The notes beneath the pieces are model-generated. The model was not told the origin of the DNA, made no database searches, and saw only the letters and a list, made by a program, of their open reading frames with translations. Below, one piece after another: positions 7,721-16,237 of a stretch of 64,000 nucleotides of DNA. This DNA is from W-Chloroflexi-9 sp045863195. Its GTDB lineage: Bacteria > Chloroflexota > Dehalococcoidia > UBA2979. A program made the position numbers and the translations under genes. The DNA is taken from NCBI GenBank assembly GCA_045863195.1, contig BTUI01000006.1, positions 112,602 to 176,601 of the forward strand. Direction: 5' to 3'. The stretch's first letter is position 1, and every line of letters starts with the position of its first letter.

Positions 7721-8914
7721 CTACACCCCGCGCCGCACGGAGCGGTCTCCGAAGCGGGTGCGCAGGTCGTCCAGCACATGGTCGAGCCGCTCGTCGCGCA
7801 GCACCTCGGGCGTCGCGTCCGCGGCGACGAGGTCGTCCAGGCCGAGTTGCATCGCGTCCTCCACGAGGTTGGTGACGCCGATGCCGATCAGTCGCACCGG
7901 ATGGAACCCCTCGGCGCGGACGGTCTCGTCGAGGAGGGCGTGGCCGGCTTCCACGATCTGGTGGCTCGCCTGGAACGGCCGGTCGAGCGTGCGGCTCCGG
8001 CTGAGCGTGGTGAAGTCCAGCCAGCGCAACTTCAGCGTCACCGTGCGCGCGCGCTTGCCGTGTGCGCGGAGGTCCACGCCCACGCGCTCGCCGAGGCGCT
8101 GCAGCACGCGCTTCAGTTCGGCAAGGTCCTCCACGTCCGCCATGAACGTGACCTCGCGGGAGATCTGCTTCTGCTCCCGGCCGCCGGCGCGGACTGGCGC
8201 GTGGTCGACGCCACGCGCGCGGCTCGCGAGGCCCTCGCCGCCGGCGCCGAAGTGCTTCGCGAGCCACTTCGGGTCGAGCGCCGCCGCCTGGCCGATCGTG
8301 CGGATGCCGGCGCGGGTCAGCGCCTCGCCGAACTTCGGTCCTACGAACGGTAGATCGCGGATCGGCAGCGGCGCGAGGAATTCGGCGTCGCCTCCCACGG
8401 GCACCTCGATCAGCCCGTCCGGCTTCGCCCGGTCGGAGCCGACCTTCGCCGTGGTCTTGGAGCCGGCGATGCAGACCGAGACCGTGACGCCGAGCTCGGC
8501 ACGCACTCGGTCGCGCACGCGCTCCGCGGCGAGCCGCGCGGCATCCGACGACAGCCCGAGGCCGGTGAGGTCCGCGTACGCCTCGTCGATGCCGGCCGAC
8601 TCCACCACGGGGGTGATGTCCCGCAGGATCGCGTGGAAGCGGCCCGACAGGTCCATGTAGTAGGCGTGGTCCGGGCGCACCACGACCGCCTGCGGGCAGA
8701 GTCGCAGCGCCACCGCCATCGGCTGCGCGGACCGGCAGCCGAACGCGCGCGCCTCGTAGGAGGCGGTGGAGACGACGCCCCGCGGCCCATCGAACCCCAC
8801 GAGGACGGGCAGGCCTCGCAGCGCCGGATTGCGGGCGCGCTCCGCGGCCACGAAGAAGGAGTCGAGGTCGAAGTGGGCGATGCGCGGGGGCAGGGTGACG
8901 CCGTCGCGGCTCAC
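7721..8914 (-). CDS. dinB: DNA polymerase IV (Y-family)
   Basis: This translesion polymerase has 397 residues from the GTG at 8914, which follows a GGACGGAG ribosome site. Catalytic carboxylates are seen in AHFDLDSFF near the start and in VESAGIDEAYADLTG. The FVAAERARNPAL and GVVSTASYEARAFG segments, the helix-hairpin-helix region (PIRDLPFVGPKFGEAL) and the C-terminal little-finger domain are in the usual order. The frame is open upstream to 9046, but that part is arginine-rich and not family-like. It lies alone between two intergenic regions, convergent with nothing and divergent from the RNA-binding protein gene. No LexA box was recognised. Confidence 0.93.
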   Translation of the reverse strand: MSRDGVTLPPRIAHFDLDSFFVAAERARNPALRGLPVLVGFDGPRGVVSTASYEARAFGCRSAQPMAVALRLCPQAVVVRPDHAYYMDLSGRFHAILRDITPVVESAGIDEAYADLTGLGLSSDAARLAAERVRDRVRAELGVTVSVCIAGSKTTAKVGSDRAKPDGLIEVPVGGDAEFLAPLPIRDLPFVGPKFGEALTRAGIRTIGQAAALDPKWLAKHFGAGGEGLASRARGVDHAPVRAGGREQKQISREVTFMADVEDLAELKRVLQRLGERVGVDLRAHGKRARTVTLKLRWLDFTTLSRSRTLDRPFQASHQIVEAGHALLDETVRAEGFHPVRLIGIGVTNLVEDAMQLGLDDLVAADATPEVLRDERLDHVLDDLRTRFGDRSVRRGV

Positions 8915-9047
8915 GGGTGCGCTCCGTCCGGGGTGCCTCCACGGTAGAACGCGCGTTCGTTGCCGGTCAACGCGGGTGTCGCGCTCGCGGGTCGCCCGGG
9001 GCGGGGCGCTCCGCCGCGCGATGGGGCACCGGGGGTGGATACACAAA

Positions 9048-9056
9048 TGGTAATGT
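9048..9056 (+). promoter_or_regulatory. Candidate extended -10 for the RRM protein gene
   Basis: TGGTAATGT matches an extended -10 (TGN followed by TAATGT) in a locally AT-richer patch. If used, the transcript would have a leader of roughly 120 bases before the GTG at 9183. No convincing -35 was found. Confidence 0.35.
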
Positions 9057-9124
9057 AGCGACGACCTCAGACCTCCCCGTCGGCCTCACCCTGCACGACC
9101 AGCGAGATTCTGAGACGACCCCAT

Positions 9125-9140
9125 CCGGGGGCAACCCCGG
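9125..9140 (+). other. GNRA-tetraloop hairpin in the RRM gene leader
   Basis: CCGGGG and CCCCGG form a perfect six-pair stem closed by a GCAA tetraloop, 43 bases before the GTG start. It would be a stable leader structure. A role in autoregulation, as seen for some RNA-binding-protein genes, is only inferred. Confidence 0.4.
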
Positions 9141-9182
9141 TAGTTGGCGCCGGTGCTCCATCCGGCTGGAAGTGTTGGTTGA

Positions 9183-9707
9183 GTGAGCCAGAGGATTTAC
9201 GTCGGGAACCTGCCGTTCAGCGCGACCGAAGAGGACGTGTCGGCATTGTTCGCCCAGTACGGTGAGGTGATCTCCTGCCACCTGCTGAAGGACCGCGAGA
9301 CCGGGCGTCCGCGCGGCTTTGGCTTCGTGGAGATGGAGGACGAGGGCGCGAAGGCGGCGATCGCAGCCCTGGATGGCAAGGACTTCGGCGGCCGCGCGCT
9401 CAAGGTGAACGAGGCCCAGCCGCGTGAGAGCGGTGGTGGCGGCGGCTACCGCGGCGGTGGTGGCGGCGGCTACGGCGGCGGCGGCGGTGGCGGCGGCTAC
9501 GGCGGCGGTGGCGGCGGCTACGGCGGTGGCGGCGGCGGCTACGGCGGTGGCGGCGGCCGTCGCGATGGCGGCGGCGGTGGTGGCTACGGCGGCGGTGGCG
9601 GCGGCTACGGTGGCGGCGGCGGTGGCCGTCGTGACGGCGGCGGCTACGGCGGTGGCGGCGGCGGTGGCCGCCGGGATGGTGGCTACGGCGGCGGCCGGGG
9701 CCGCTAG
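9183..9707 (+). CDS. RRM-domain RNA-binding protein with glycine-rich tail
   Basis: Residues 1-80 form a single RNA recognition motif with RNP2 (IYVGNL) and RNP1 (RGFGFVEM), so it binds single-stranded RNA. From about residue 82 to 174 the protein is almost entirely Gly with Tyr and Arg, in GGGY and GRRDGG units, a low-complexity tail like those of eukaryotic and cyanobacterial cold-inducible RNPs. It starts with GTG at 9183, and a GGAAG lies about a dozen bases upstream. It is a single-gene unit with a long structured leader and its own terminator at 9778. The tail is far longer than in most bacterial RRM proteins. Confidence 0.93.
   Translation: MSQRIYVGNLPFSATEEDVSALFAQYGEVISCHLLKDRETGRPRGFGFVEMEDEGAKAAIAALDGKDFGGRALKVNEAQPRESGGGGGYRGGGGGGYGGGGGGGGYGGGGGGYGGGGGGYGGGGGRRDGGGGGGYGGGGGGYGGGGGGRRDGGGYGGGGGGGRRDGGYGGGRGR
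9431..9700 (+). repeat. In-frame GGN/TAC repeat array encoding the Gly/Tyr tail
   Basis: The 3' half of the RRM gene is made of repeated GGC-GGT-GGC runs with interspersed TAC and CGT-CGC/CGT-GAC codons. It is a coding minisatellite in which slippage could change tail length. Confidence 0.85.
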
Positions 9708-9777
9708 CACCCACCGAGGCGTGCCGCTCCCGGGGTGAGGACGGCAGCCGCGGAGGGGACGAGCGAACGTGAACCAG

Positions 9778-9803
9778 ACGGCCCCCTCGCGAGAGGGGGC
9801 CGT
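9778..9803 (+). terminator. Hairpin terminator after the RRM gene
   Basis: ACGGCCCCCTC and GAGGGGGCCGT form a perfect 11-pair stem with a GCGA loop, followed by CTTCGTTCG rather than a pure T-run. It sits between convergent genes ending at 9707 (+) and 9832 (-) and may serve both. Confidence 0.8.
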
Positions 9804-9831
9804 CTTCGTTCGTGCTCGGGCGGTTGCGCCG

Positions 9832-10176
9832 CTAGTGCGTGCCGGTCGGGCGCGTCTCGCCGCCCTCGTCGTCCTCGGTCGTGGGCGGGCGGTAGTGTTC
9901 GCGCTCCACGAGGCGGAGCCCTTCGAGCTCCTCCTCCGTGACGTCCTGGACGGCGTCCGCCGGCGCCTGGCCCGCCTTCAGGCGCTTCATGATCGCGACG
10001 CCGGCCGCCACGACCAGCGCCGAGGAGATCGCCGCGCCGCCGGCCAGGAACATGTTGCGGCGCTTCACCTCCGGGAACCGGTCCAGCGTTTCGTGGGCCA
10101 GTTTCAGGACGTTGTGGGCGAGTTCGTCCACGTGCTCGCCGCCGCTGGGGTGCTTCAGTTCGTCAGGCAGTTTCAT
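9832..10176 (-). CDS. Small single-pass membrane protein at the end of the rib operon
   Basis: I do not recognise this 114-residue protein. Residues 1-40 are charged and helical (HVDELAHNVLKLAHETLDRF), 42-62 are a membrane segment (NMFLAGGAAISSALVVAAGV), and the rest is acidic with a proline-rich end. The ATG at 10176 is four bases after the ribH stop, with GAGGG just upstream, so it is very likely cotranscribed with the riboflavin genes. It could be a membrane tether or an unrelated passenger. Confidence 0.7.
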   Translation of the reverse strand: MKLPDELKHPSGGEHVDELAHNVLKLAHETLDRFPEVKRRNMFLAGGAAISSALVVAAGVAIMKRLKAGQAPADAVQDVTEEELEGLRLVEREHYRPPTTEDDEGGETRPTGTH

Positions 10177-10180
10177 CAGC

Positions 10181-10675
10181 CTAGCCCTCGGTGATCGCCT
10201 GTCGGTCGTCGATGCCTCGGAGCAGCGATGCCACGTGCAGACAGGCGTACATCGCCTCGCTGCCCTTGTTGCCCACCTCGCCCCCGGCGCGGGCTTCCGC
10301 CTGCGCCAGGTTGTCGGTGGTGATGACGCCGAAGGCGACCGGCAGGCCGTACTCCCGCGTCACATCCATGATGCCCCGTCCCGTCTGGGTCGCAACAAAG
10401 TCGAAGTGGGGCGTGTCACCGCGGATGATCGCGCCCAGCGCCGCGATCGCGTCGTAGTCGGACGTCTCCGCGAGGCGCTGCGCGACGAGCGGTAGTTCGA
10501 ACGCGCCGGGCACCCAGTAGACCTCGATGTCGTCTTCGGCGACGCCCATCTCGACCGCGGTCTGGATGGCGCCGTCCCGCATCTTGCGGGTGATCTGGTC
10601 GTTGAACATCGCCACGACGATCGCCACGCGCAGGCCGCGCGCGTCCGGTGTGCCGTCCCCGTACGTCTGGACCAT
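10181..10675 (-). CDS. ribH: 6,7-dimethyl-8-ribityllumazine synthase
   Basis: It condenses 5-amino-6-ribitylaminouracil with dihydroxybutanone phosphate to give the lumazine. The 164-residue protein has the substrate motifs VAMFNDQIT, VPGAFELP, ALGAIIRGDTPHFDFV (with the catalytic His) and AFGVITTDNLAQAEARAG. The ATG overlaps the ribBA stop (TAATG), so translation is coupled. It is the fifth gene of a dcd-ribD-ribE-ribBA-ribH operon, with the small membrane protein after it. Confidence 0.97.
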   Translation of the reverse strand: MVQTYGDGTPDARGLRVAIVVAMFNDQITRKMRDGAIQTAVEMGVAEDDIEVYWVPGAFELPLVAQRLAETSDYDAIAALGAIIRGDTPHFDFVATQTGRGIMDVTREYGLPVAFGVITTDNLAQAEARAGGEVGNKGSEAMYACLHVASLLRGIDDRQAITEG

Positions 10676-12054
10676 TACGAGCCCTGTCCCGGCATCTCCT
10701 GGTCAAGGAGGTGCCCCATGCGGTCACGTTTCGTCTGGAGGTAGCGAACGTTGTGCGGGTTCGCCTCCACCTCCAGGTGGACGCGCTCCACCACGCGCAG
10801 GCCGTAGCCGTCCAGGCCGGCGCCGCGCAGTTCGCCGAACTGGTCCAGTTCGCGGATCTTGATCGGGTTGTTCGTCATCAGCCGCATCTCGCGCACCCCG
10901 AGGTCCACGAGGATCTGCGCCCCGATGCCGTAGTCACGGTTCTCCGCCGGCAGCCCCAGCGCCAGGTTGGCGTCGACGGTGTCGAGGCCCTCCTCCTGGA
11001 GTTTGTAGGCGCGCAACTTGTTGTGCAGGCCGATGCCCCGGCCCTCCTGGTCCATGTAGACGATGGCGCCGCGCCCGGCCTCCGCGATCTTGCGCATCGC
11101 GGCGTCCAGCTGCTCGCCGCAGTCGCAGCGCATGGAGCCGAAGACGTCACCGGTCAGGCACTTGTCGTGCATGCGGATGAGCACGGGCTCCGGGGTGGTG
11201 AGGTCGCCCATCACCAGCGCCACGTGCTCCTTCTTGTCGATGATCGTGCGGTAGCCCACGGCGCGGAAGTCGCCGAAGCGCGTCGGCATCTGGACTTCCT
11301 CGGCGCGTTCGACGAGGCGTTCGTGCGCCATGCGGTAGGCGATGAGGTCGGCGACGGTGAGGATCTTGAGGTGGTGCTTCTTCGCGAACTTCACCAGGTC
11401 CGGCATGCGGGCCATGGTGCCGTCTTCCTTGATGATCTCGCAGACCACGGCGGCCGGCTCCAGCCCTGCGAGGCGGCAGAGGTCGACCGAGGCCTCCGTC
11501 TGCCCGGCCCGCACCAGGACGCCGCCCGGCTTCGCGCGGAGCGGGAAGATGTGCCCCGGCCGCGTGAAGTCCGCCGCCGTGGCGCGCGGGTCCGCCAGCG
11601 TCTTGATGGTGCGCGAGCGGTCCGCGGCGGAGATGCCCGTGGTGACGCCGGTGGCGGCCTCCACCGAGATCGTGAACGCGGTGCCGAGCGGCGCGGTGTT
11701 GTGGTCCGTCATCGGGCTCAGGCGCAGAGCCTCGGCGCGCTCCTCGGTCACCGGGACGCAGATCAGGCCGCGCGCGTGCACGGCCATGAAGTTCACCCAC
11801 TCCGGCGTGCAGAACTGGGCGGCGATGACGATGTCGCCCTCGTTCTCCCGGTCCTCGTCGTCCGTGACGATGATCGGGTGGCCCAGGCGGATCTCCTCGA
11901 TCGCCTCCTCCACGCTCATCATCACGTCCGGCCGGCGCTTCGCGCGCATGGAGGTCGGCGCGGCCGCCTTCGCGGCGGGCTTCGCGGCCCGCGTCGCTGG
12001 CTTCTTCATCGGCGGGGCGGTGTCGCCCGTCGGCTGGACCTTCCGAGTCGCCAT
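10675..12054 (-). CDS. ribBA: Bifunctional DHBP synthase / GTP cyclohydrolase II
   Basis: It makes both riboflavin precursors: 3,4-dihydroxy-2-butanone 4-phosphate (residues about 43-245) and diaminopyrimidinone from GTP (about 250-450). The DHBP site TDDEDRENEGD, the zinc ligands in CLTGDVFGSMRCDCGEQL, and YMDQEGRGIGL are all visible. Residues 1-40 are a Lys/Ala/Pro-rich extension that is not part of either domain. The start at 12054 has GGGGAAG upstream and lies ten bases after the ribE stop. No FMN riboswitch was recognised upstream of this operon. Confidence 0.97.
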   Translation of the reverse strand: MATRKVQPTGDTAPPMKKPATRAAKPAAKAAAPTSMRAKRRPDVMMSVEEAIEEIRLGHPIIVTDDEDRENEGDIVIAAQFCTPEWVNFMAVHARGLICVPVTEERAEALRLSPMTDHNTAPLGTAFTISVEAATGVTTGISAADRSRTIKTLADPRATAADFTRPGHIFPLRAKPGGVLVRAGQTEASVDLCRLAGLEPAAVVCEIIKEDGTMARMPDLVKFAKKHHLKILTVADLIAYRMAHERLVERAEEVQMPTRFGDFRAVGYRTIIDKKEHVALVMGDLTTPEPVLIRMHDKCLTGDVFGSMRCDCGEQLDAAMRKIAEAGRGAIVYMDQEGRGIGLHNKLRAYKLQEEGLDTVDANLALGLPAENRDYGIGAQILVDLGVREMRLMTNNPIKIRELDQFGELRGAGLDGYGLRVVERVHLEVEANPHNVRYLQTKRDRMGHLLDQEMPGQGS

Positions 12055-12064
12055 CTGCTTCCCC

Positions 12065-12670
12065 TTACTGCGTCGACGCCGTGGTGGTCGCCGCGCGTGC
12101 TTCCAGCAGTTGCTCGATGTACCGGGCGAGGATGTCCGTCTCCAGGTTGATCAGCGCACCGGGCTGCTTCTGCAGCAGGTTCGTGTGCTCCTGGGTGTAC
12201 TGGACGACCGAGACGGAGAAGGACGTGGCGTCCTTCGCCATGACCGTGAGCGAGATCCCGTCCACGCAGACGGGCCCCTTCATCGCGATGTACTTCAGGT
12301 GCTCCGGGTCTGCCTCGAACCGCACGATGATCGCGTCGCCCTCCGGCGTGAAGGAGTGGAGGCGACAGGTGGCCTCCACCACGCCGCGCACGATGTGGCC
12401 GGAGAGCCGCGTCGCCGCCGTGACGGACCGTTCGAGGTTCACGGCCTCGCCCACCTGCACGCTGCCGAGGTTGGAGCGCCGGAAGGTCTCCGGCATGACG
12501 TCGAACGACATGGAGTCGCTGTCCATGGTGCGGACCGTGAGGTCGACGCCGTTGACGGCGATGGAGTCGCCGAGTTGCGACCCCTCGAGGATGTGGTGGC
12601 ACTCGATGACCAGTTCGCCACCCTCGCGGCGGCGCACCCGGCCCACTTCTTCCACGATGCCCGTGAACAC
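12065..12670 (-). CDS. ribE: Riboflavin synthase, alpha chain
   Basis: It dismutates two lumazines into riboflavin. I use the GTG at 12670, which gives the family start VFTGIVEEVG and shares one base with the ribD stop (TAGTG); the frame is open to 12706, but those residues are basic and non-conserved. The 201 residues hold two lumazine-binding repeats, with GDSIAVNGVDLTV in the first and MKGPVCVDGISLTV in the second. The SGHIVRGVV stretch replaces the usual GGHLVSGHVDG and is a little divergent. Confidence 0.94.
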   Translation of the reverse strand: MFTGIVEEVGRVRRREGGELVIECHHILEGSQLGDSIAVNGVDLTVRTMDSDSMSFDVMPETFRRSNLGSVQVGEAVNLERSVTAATRLSGHIVRGVVEATCRLHSFTPEGDAIIVRFEADPEHLKYIAMKGPVCVDGISLTVMAKDATSFSVSVVQYTQEHTNLLQKQPGALINLETDILARYIEQLLEARAATTTASTQ

Positions 12671-13791
12671 TACGCGTCCCCGCCTTCGTCCGTGGCGTCC
12701 GGCCACACCGGTACACCCGCGATCAGCGTGTCGTCCCCCAGCCGCTGCACCGTGAGGTCCCGCAGCCGGGGGGCGTCCCGCATCCGCTCCGCGCCTCGCC
12801 CGGCCACCGCCGAGGGCGCCGTGGAGGCGCCCACGATGACGGGCGCAATGACAGCATACAGGCGGCCCACGTGTCGCTGGTCAAAGAACGCGCCGAGGAG
12901 CGTCCCGCCGCCCTCCACGAGCAGCGTCAGTACGCCCCGCCGGCCGAGGAGGTCGAGCGCGGCGCCGAGGTCGATCCGACCGTCCGGGCCGGCCGTGACG
13001 CGCTCTACGGCCGCGCCGGCCGCCTCCACCGCCGCCCGCCACGCCTCGGTGGCGGCGTCGGTGGTGAGGAGGAGGGCGCCGCCGCCGCGCAGGACGCGCG
13101 CCGAGGGCGGCGTGCGGCCGTGACTGTCGAAGACGACCCGGAGCGGCTGATGGGGGTCGGCGACGCCCTCCGGGCGGGCCGTGAGTTCCGGGTCATCGAC
13201 GAGCACCGTGTTCGAGCCGACCGCGATCGCATCGATGCGGGTGCGTTCGTGGTGCGCCCAGGCGCGCGCCTCCGGCCCGGAGACCCAGCGCGAGTCGCCG
13301 GAGGCGGCGGCGATGCGGCCATCCAGGCTGGCGGCGAACTTCACGAGGACGAGCGGGCGGCCGGTGCGCCGGTGATGCAGGTAGCCCTCCAGCAGCCGCG
13401 CGGATTCCTCCGCGCCGTCGCCGTCCTCCACGCGGACGCCGGCGGCGCGCAGGTTCGCGTCGCCGCGCCCGGCGACGTTCGGGTCGGGATCGCCGACCGC
13501 GTACCGGACTTCCGCGACCCCGGCGGCGAGGATCGCGTCCACGCAGGGCGGGGTGCGGCCGTGGTGGGAGCAGGGCTCCAGCGTGACGTACAGCGTCGCG
13601 CCACGGGCGGCGTCGCCGGCGTCGCGGAGCGCCATCACCTCGGCGTGGGGGCCGCCCGGTGGCTGGGTGTGGCCGCGGCCAACGATGCGGCCGTCACGGA
13701 CGACAACCGCGCCGACGGCTGGGTTGGGCGAGGTGGTGCCGAGGGCGGCGTCCGCCTGCTCCAGCGCCGCGCGCATGAACTCGGAGGGCAC
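12670..13791 (-). CDS. ribD: Riboflavin deaminase/reductase
   Basis: This 373-residue bifunctional enzyme deaminates and then reduces the pyrimidine intermediate. The zinc deaminase signature is PHAEVMAL plus TLEPCSHHGRTPPC. The reductase half has LVKFAASLDGRIA, a WVSGPEARAWAH region and a LLVEGGGTLLGAFF motif. The GTG at 13791 is chosen because GGGAGG lies seven bases upstream and the conserved part begins a few residues later. The frame is open to 14025 inside dcd, which is a shadow. It overlaps ribE by one base. Confidence 0.96.
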   Translation of the reverse strand: MPSEFMRAALEQADAALGTTSPNPAVGAVVVRDGRIVGRGHTQPPGGPHAEVMALRDAGDAARGATLYVTLEPCSHHGRTPPCVDAILAAGVAEVRYAVGDPDPNVAGRGDANLRAAGVRVEDGDGAEESARLLEGYLHHRRTGRPLVLVKFAASLDGRIAAASGDSRWVSGPEARAWAHHERTRIDAIAVGSNTVLVDDPELTARPEGVADPHQPLRVVFDSHGRTPPSARVLRGGGALLLTTDAATEAWRAAVEAAGAAVERVTAGPDGRIDLGAALDLLGRRGVLTLLVEGGGTLLGAFFDQRHVGRLYAVIAPVIVGASTAPSAVAGRGAERMRDAPRLRDLTVQRLGDDTLIAGVPVWPDATDEGGDA

Positions 13792-13811
13792 GGGTGCGCC
13801 TCCCGTCCCGT

Positions 13812-14387
13812 TCAGGCGTCTGGCCGCTGGTAGTCGCGGTAGATGCGGCTGGCGGTGGGGAGGGACTGGCCCTGGTAGCGGGACTTCAGTTCCGGGTGCC
13901 CGTATGGCCGGTCGGCGGGTGTCGTCAGGTTCTGGAACGACAACTGCCCGATCTTCATGTGGTAGTAGAGCCGGATCGGCAGCGTGGCGACGTTGGACAG
14001 TTCCAGCGTCAGGTGGCCGTTCCACCCCGGGTCCACGAACCCGGCGGTGGCGTGGACGAGCAGACCGAGGCGGCCGAGCGAGGATTTGCCCTCCACCCGC
14101 GCCACCAGGTCATTGCCGAGTTGCACGCGTTCCACGGTGGAGCCCAGCACGAACTCGCCGGGGTGGAGGACGAACGGCTCGTCGTCCGCGATCTCCTCCA
14201 TCTCCGTGAGTTCCGGCATCTCCTCGCGCACATCGATGTACGGCTGGCGGTGGTTCCGGAACACGCGGAAGTAGCGGTCCAGCCGGATGTCGAGGGAGGC
14301 GGGCTGCACAGCGTTCTCGCCCAGGGGGTCGACCACGAGCCGGCCGGACGCCAGCGCCTCGCGGATCGAGCGGTCACTCAGTACCAA
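13812..14387 (-). CDS. dcd: dCTP deaminase (possibly bifunctional with dUTPase)
   Basis: The 191-residue enzyme starts with TTG at 14387, giving the canonical MVLSDRSI; GAGGG is a few bases upstream. SSLGRLGL, VHATAGFVDPGWNGHLTLELSN and the C-terminal SRYQGQ are typical. The ATAGF/ELSN arrangement resembles the actinobacterial bifunctional dCTP deaminase/dUTPase that yields dUMP directly, though I cannot tell the two types apart with certainty. It leads the rib operon and is 20 bases before ribD. Confidence 0.94.
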   Translation of the reverse strand: MVLSDRSIREALASGRLVVDPLGENAVQPASLDIRLDRYFRVFRNHRQPYIDVREEMPELTEMEEIADDEPFVLHPGEFVLGSTVERVQLGNDLVARVEGKSSLGRLGLLVHATAGFVDPGWNGHLTLELSNVATLPIRLYYHMKIGQLSFQNLTTPADRPYGHPELKSRYQGQSLPTASRIYRDYQRPDA

Positions 14388-14462
14388 CGGGGGCCCTCGG
14401 ATGTCCTCGGGGAGAGGAGGTCTTAGTCGCCGGAGCGTACCACCGGCGCCCGCTGGGCGCGC

Positions 14463-14636
14463 CTACCCGCCGATGCCGCACCAGAGCGCGATCTGCCGGA
14501 CGGCCGCCCCCGCCTCGACGCGGGTGATGAGTGCCGCGCCGCCCACCGTCGCCACGTTCACGGCGAGGATCCACCACGCCAGCCGCCCGAGGCGCGCGCG
14601 CGGCGCGGCTGGCGGAGCGGGCTTGCTGGCGCTCAC
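14463..14636 (-). CDS. 57-residue single-pass membrane protein coupled to HD-GYP
   Basis: This small open frame begins with GTG at 14636, overlapping the HD-GYP stop as GTGA, the same coupling used by many genes here. The product has a basic N-terminus (KPAPPAAPRARLGR), one hydrophobic helix (LAWWILAVNVATVGGAAL) and a short tail ending in GIGG. No family is recognised. The coupling and membrane helix suggest a partner or modulator of the membrane HD-GYP protein. A weak GCGCCC/GGGCGC hairpin follows at 14446-14460. Confidence 0.6.
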   Translation of the reverse strand: MSASKPAPPAAPRARLGRLAWWILAVNVATVGGAALITRVEAGAAVRQIALWCGIGG

Positions 14637-16168
14637 GCGGTCACCGTCCGGCGTTCGCTGTACGGGACGTGTGCGGCGGCGTGACGGGTCTCCCACTGGC
14701 CGGCCACGGCCAGGAACGCCTCCACGCAACGTGGGTCGAAGTGCTTGCCGGCGCCCTCGCGGATCACCGCCTGCGCCTCCTCCGGGGTCATCGGCGTGCG
14801 ATAGGAGCGGTTGGAGCGGAGCGCGTCGTAGACATCGGCGACGGCGGCGATGCGCGCGCCGAGTGGGATCGCCTCCCCGCTGAGACGGTCCGGGTAGCCG
14901 CTGCCGTCCCACTTCTCGTGGTGGTGGCGGATCACCAGCGATTCCTCCTGCTGGCTGTAGATGAAACGCAGGATCTCGTGGCCGCGGCCGGGGTGCTCCT
15001 GGATGACCCCGAACTCCTCGTCCGTCAGGCGGCCGTTCTTGTGCAGGATGGCGTCCGGGATGCCGATCTTGCCGACGTCGTGCAGCAGCGCGCCGGCCGC
15101 CAGCGCGCGGAGCGAAGGCGCCGGGAGGCGCAACTCCTGGCCGATGAGTACGGACATCGCAGCGACGCGCTCGCCGTGGCCGATCGTGTAGCCATCGCGC
15201 GTTTCGAGCGCCTTCGCGAGCGCCACCACCGGCTCGGCGTAGCCCGCCTGCAACTGGTCGAGCGCGTCCGAGACGGTGAGCGCGGCGAAGGACTGCACCG
15301 TGCGGCCCCGGGAGTACTCGACGACCACGCCCCAGAGGATCGCGCTGAACCCGGCCAGCAACTGGAGGTGGTAGAGCCAGAATGTCCCCTGCCAGATCGC
15401 GCCGTACTGCATCGAGAGTTGCGCCTGGACCAGCAGCACCGCGCCGAGGGCGACCGCGCCGTACATCGCGAGGCCGCTGCGGACGTAGCCCGTGGCATAG
15501 CGCCACGCCGCCCACAGCCCGAGCGCGACGACCACGGCCATCGTGCTCCACGCGACCCACTCGGTGCCGGCGAGCCACTGAGGGACCACCTCCGGCCGGC
15601 GGAGGCCGACGACCCCGTACAGCGCGATGAGCGCGACGAGCCCGCCGAGGATGCCGTGACGCCACCGGACGATCGCGCGCTCGACCGGCGGCGCCCACTG
15701 CACCGCGCTCGCGGCCAGGAAGAGGGCCGCCGCGGAGACGGCAAGGCGGCCCGAAAGGCCGGTGAAGTTGAACAGCCAGGCCGCCGGCACCGGGATCGCG
15801 CCGGAGGGCGCGGCCCCGGCGCTGTAGGCGGGCGTCGTGGTCACGGTGTAGGCGCCTCGCCCGGCCTCCATCAGCACGCCCGGCGTCGAGAGCCCGTGCA
15901 CGGTGAAGAACCCCGCCATGCTCAGGAACGCGAGGGCGAGCATCAGGATGCGCGCGTTCTTCGCCTGCTGCGCGGCGACACCGGCGGCGACCGCGAGGAC
16001 CGCGCAGGCGATGGCGGCGGCGCTCACCACCCAGAAGTGGCCGATGCCGGACGCCCAGGAGAAGCGAGTCTCCAGCCCGTTGTTGGCGCGGAGGACGATG
16101 AACGCCGCGCTGGAGGCGGCGAGCATCGCGATCCACGGTCCGACCGTCGGCAGGGAACGTCGGAGCAT
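14633..16168 (-). CDS. Membrane HD-GYP phosphodiesterase (copy 2 of a tandem pair)
   Basis: The protein has 511 residues from the ATG at 16168, preceded by GAGAGGG. Residues 1 to about 300 hold about eight hydrophobic segments, with GHFWVVSAA, FFTVHGLSTPG and WLYHLQLLAGFSAILWG. Residues 310-500 are an HD-GYP domain: ALLHDVGKIGIPDAILHK, IRHHHEKWDGSGYPD and VADVYDALRSNRSYR. All metal and GYP residues are present, so it is expected to hydrolyse cyclic di-GMP. It is a close paralogue of the gene upstream (16238-17863) and is followed by the 57-residue membrane protein. Confidence 0.88.
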   Translation of the reverse strand: MLRRSLPTVGPWIAMLAASSAAFIVLRANNGLETRFSWASGIGHFWVVSAAAIACAVLAVAAGVAAQQAKNARILMLALAFLSMAGFFTVHGLSTPGVLMEAGRGAYTVTTTPAYSAGAAPSGAIPVPAAWLFNFTGLSGRLAVSAAALFLAASAVQWAPPVERAIVRWRHGILGGLVALIALYGVVGLRRPEVVPQWLAGTEWVAWSTMAVVVALGLWAAWRYATGYVRSGLAMYGAVALGAVLLVQAQLSMQYGAIWQGTFWLYHLQLLAGFSAILWGVVVEYSRGRTVQSFAALTVSDALDQLQAGYAEPVVALAKALETRDGYTIGHGERVAAMSVLIGQELRLPAPSLRALAAGALLHDVGKIGIPDAILHKNGRLTDEEFGVIQEHPGRGHEILRFIYSQQEESLVIRHHHEKWDGSGYPDRLSGEAIPLGARIAAVADVYDALRSNRSYRTPMTPEEAQAVIREGAGKHFDPRCVEAFLAVAGQWETRHAAAHVPYSERRTVTA

Positions 16169-16237
16169 CAAGCAGGCCCTCTCCCGTGGTGCTCAGGACG
16201 CGCCGATCGTGTCACATCGGCCCGGCGCGCGGGGAGG

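Noticed and set aside
9431..9700. CRISPR-like or non-coding repeat
   Set aside because: The repeats stay in frame within the RRM protein gene and encode its Gly/Tyr tail; there are no spacers.
14446..14460. Terminator after the 57-residue protein
   Set aside because: The stem is only six pairs with no T-run, so I did not list it as a terminator.
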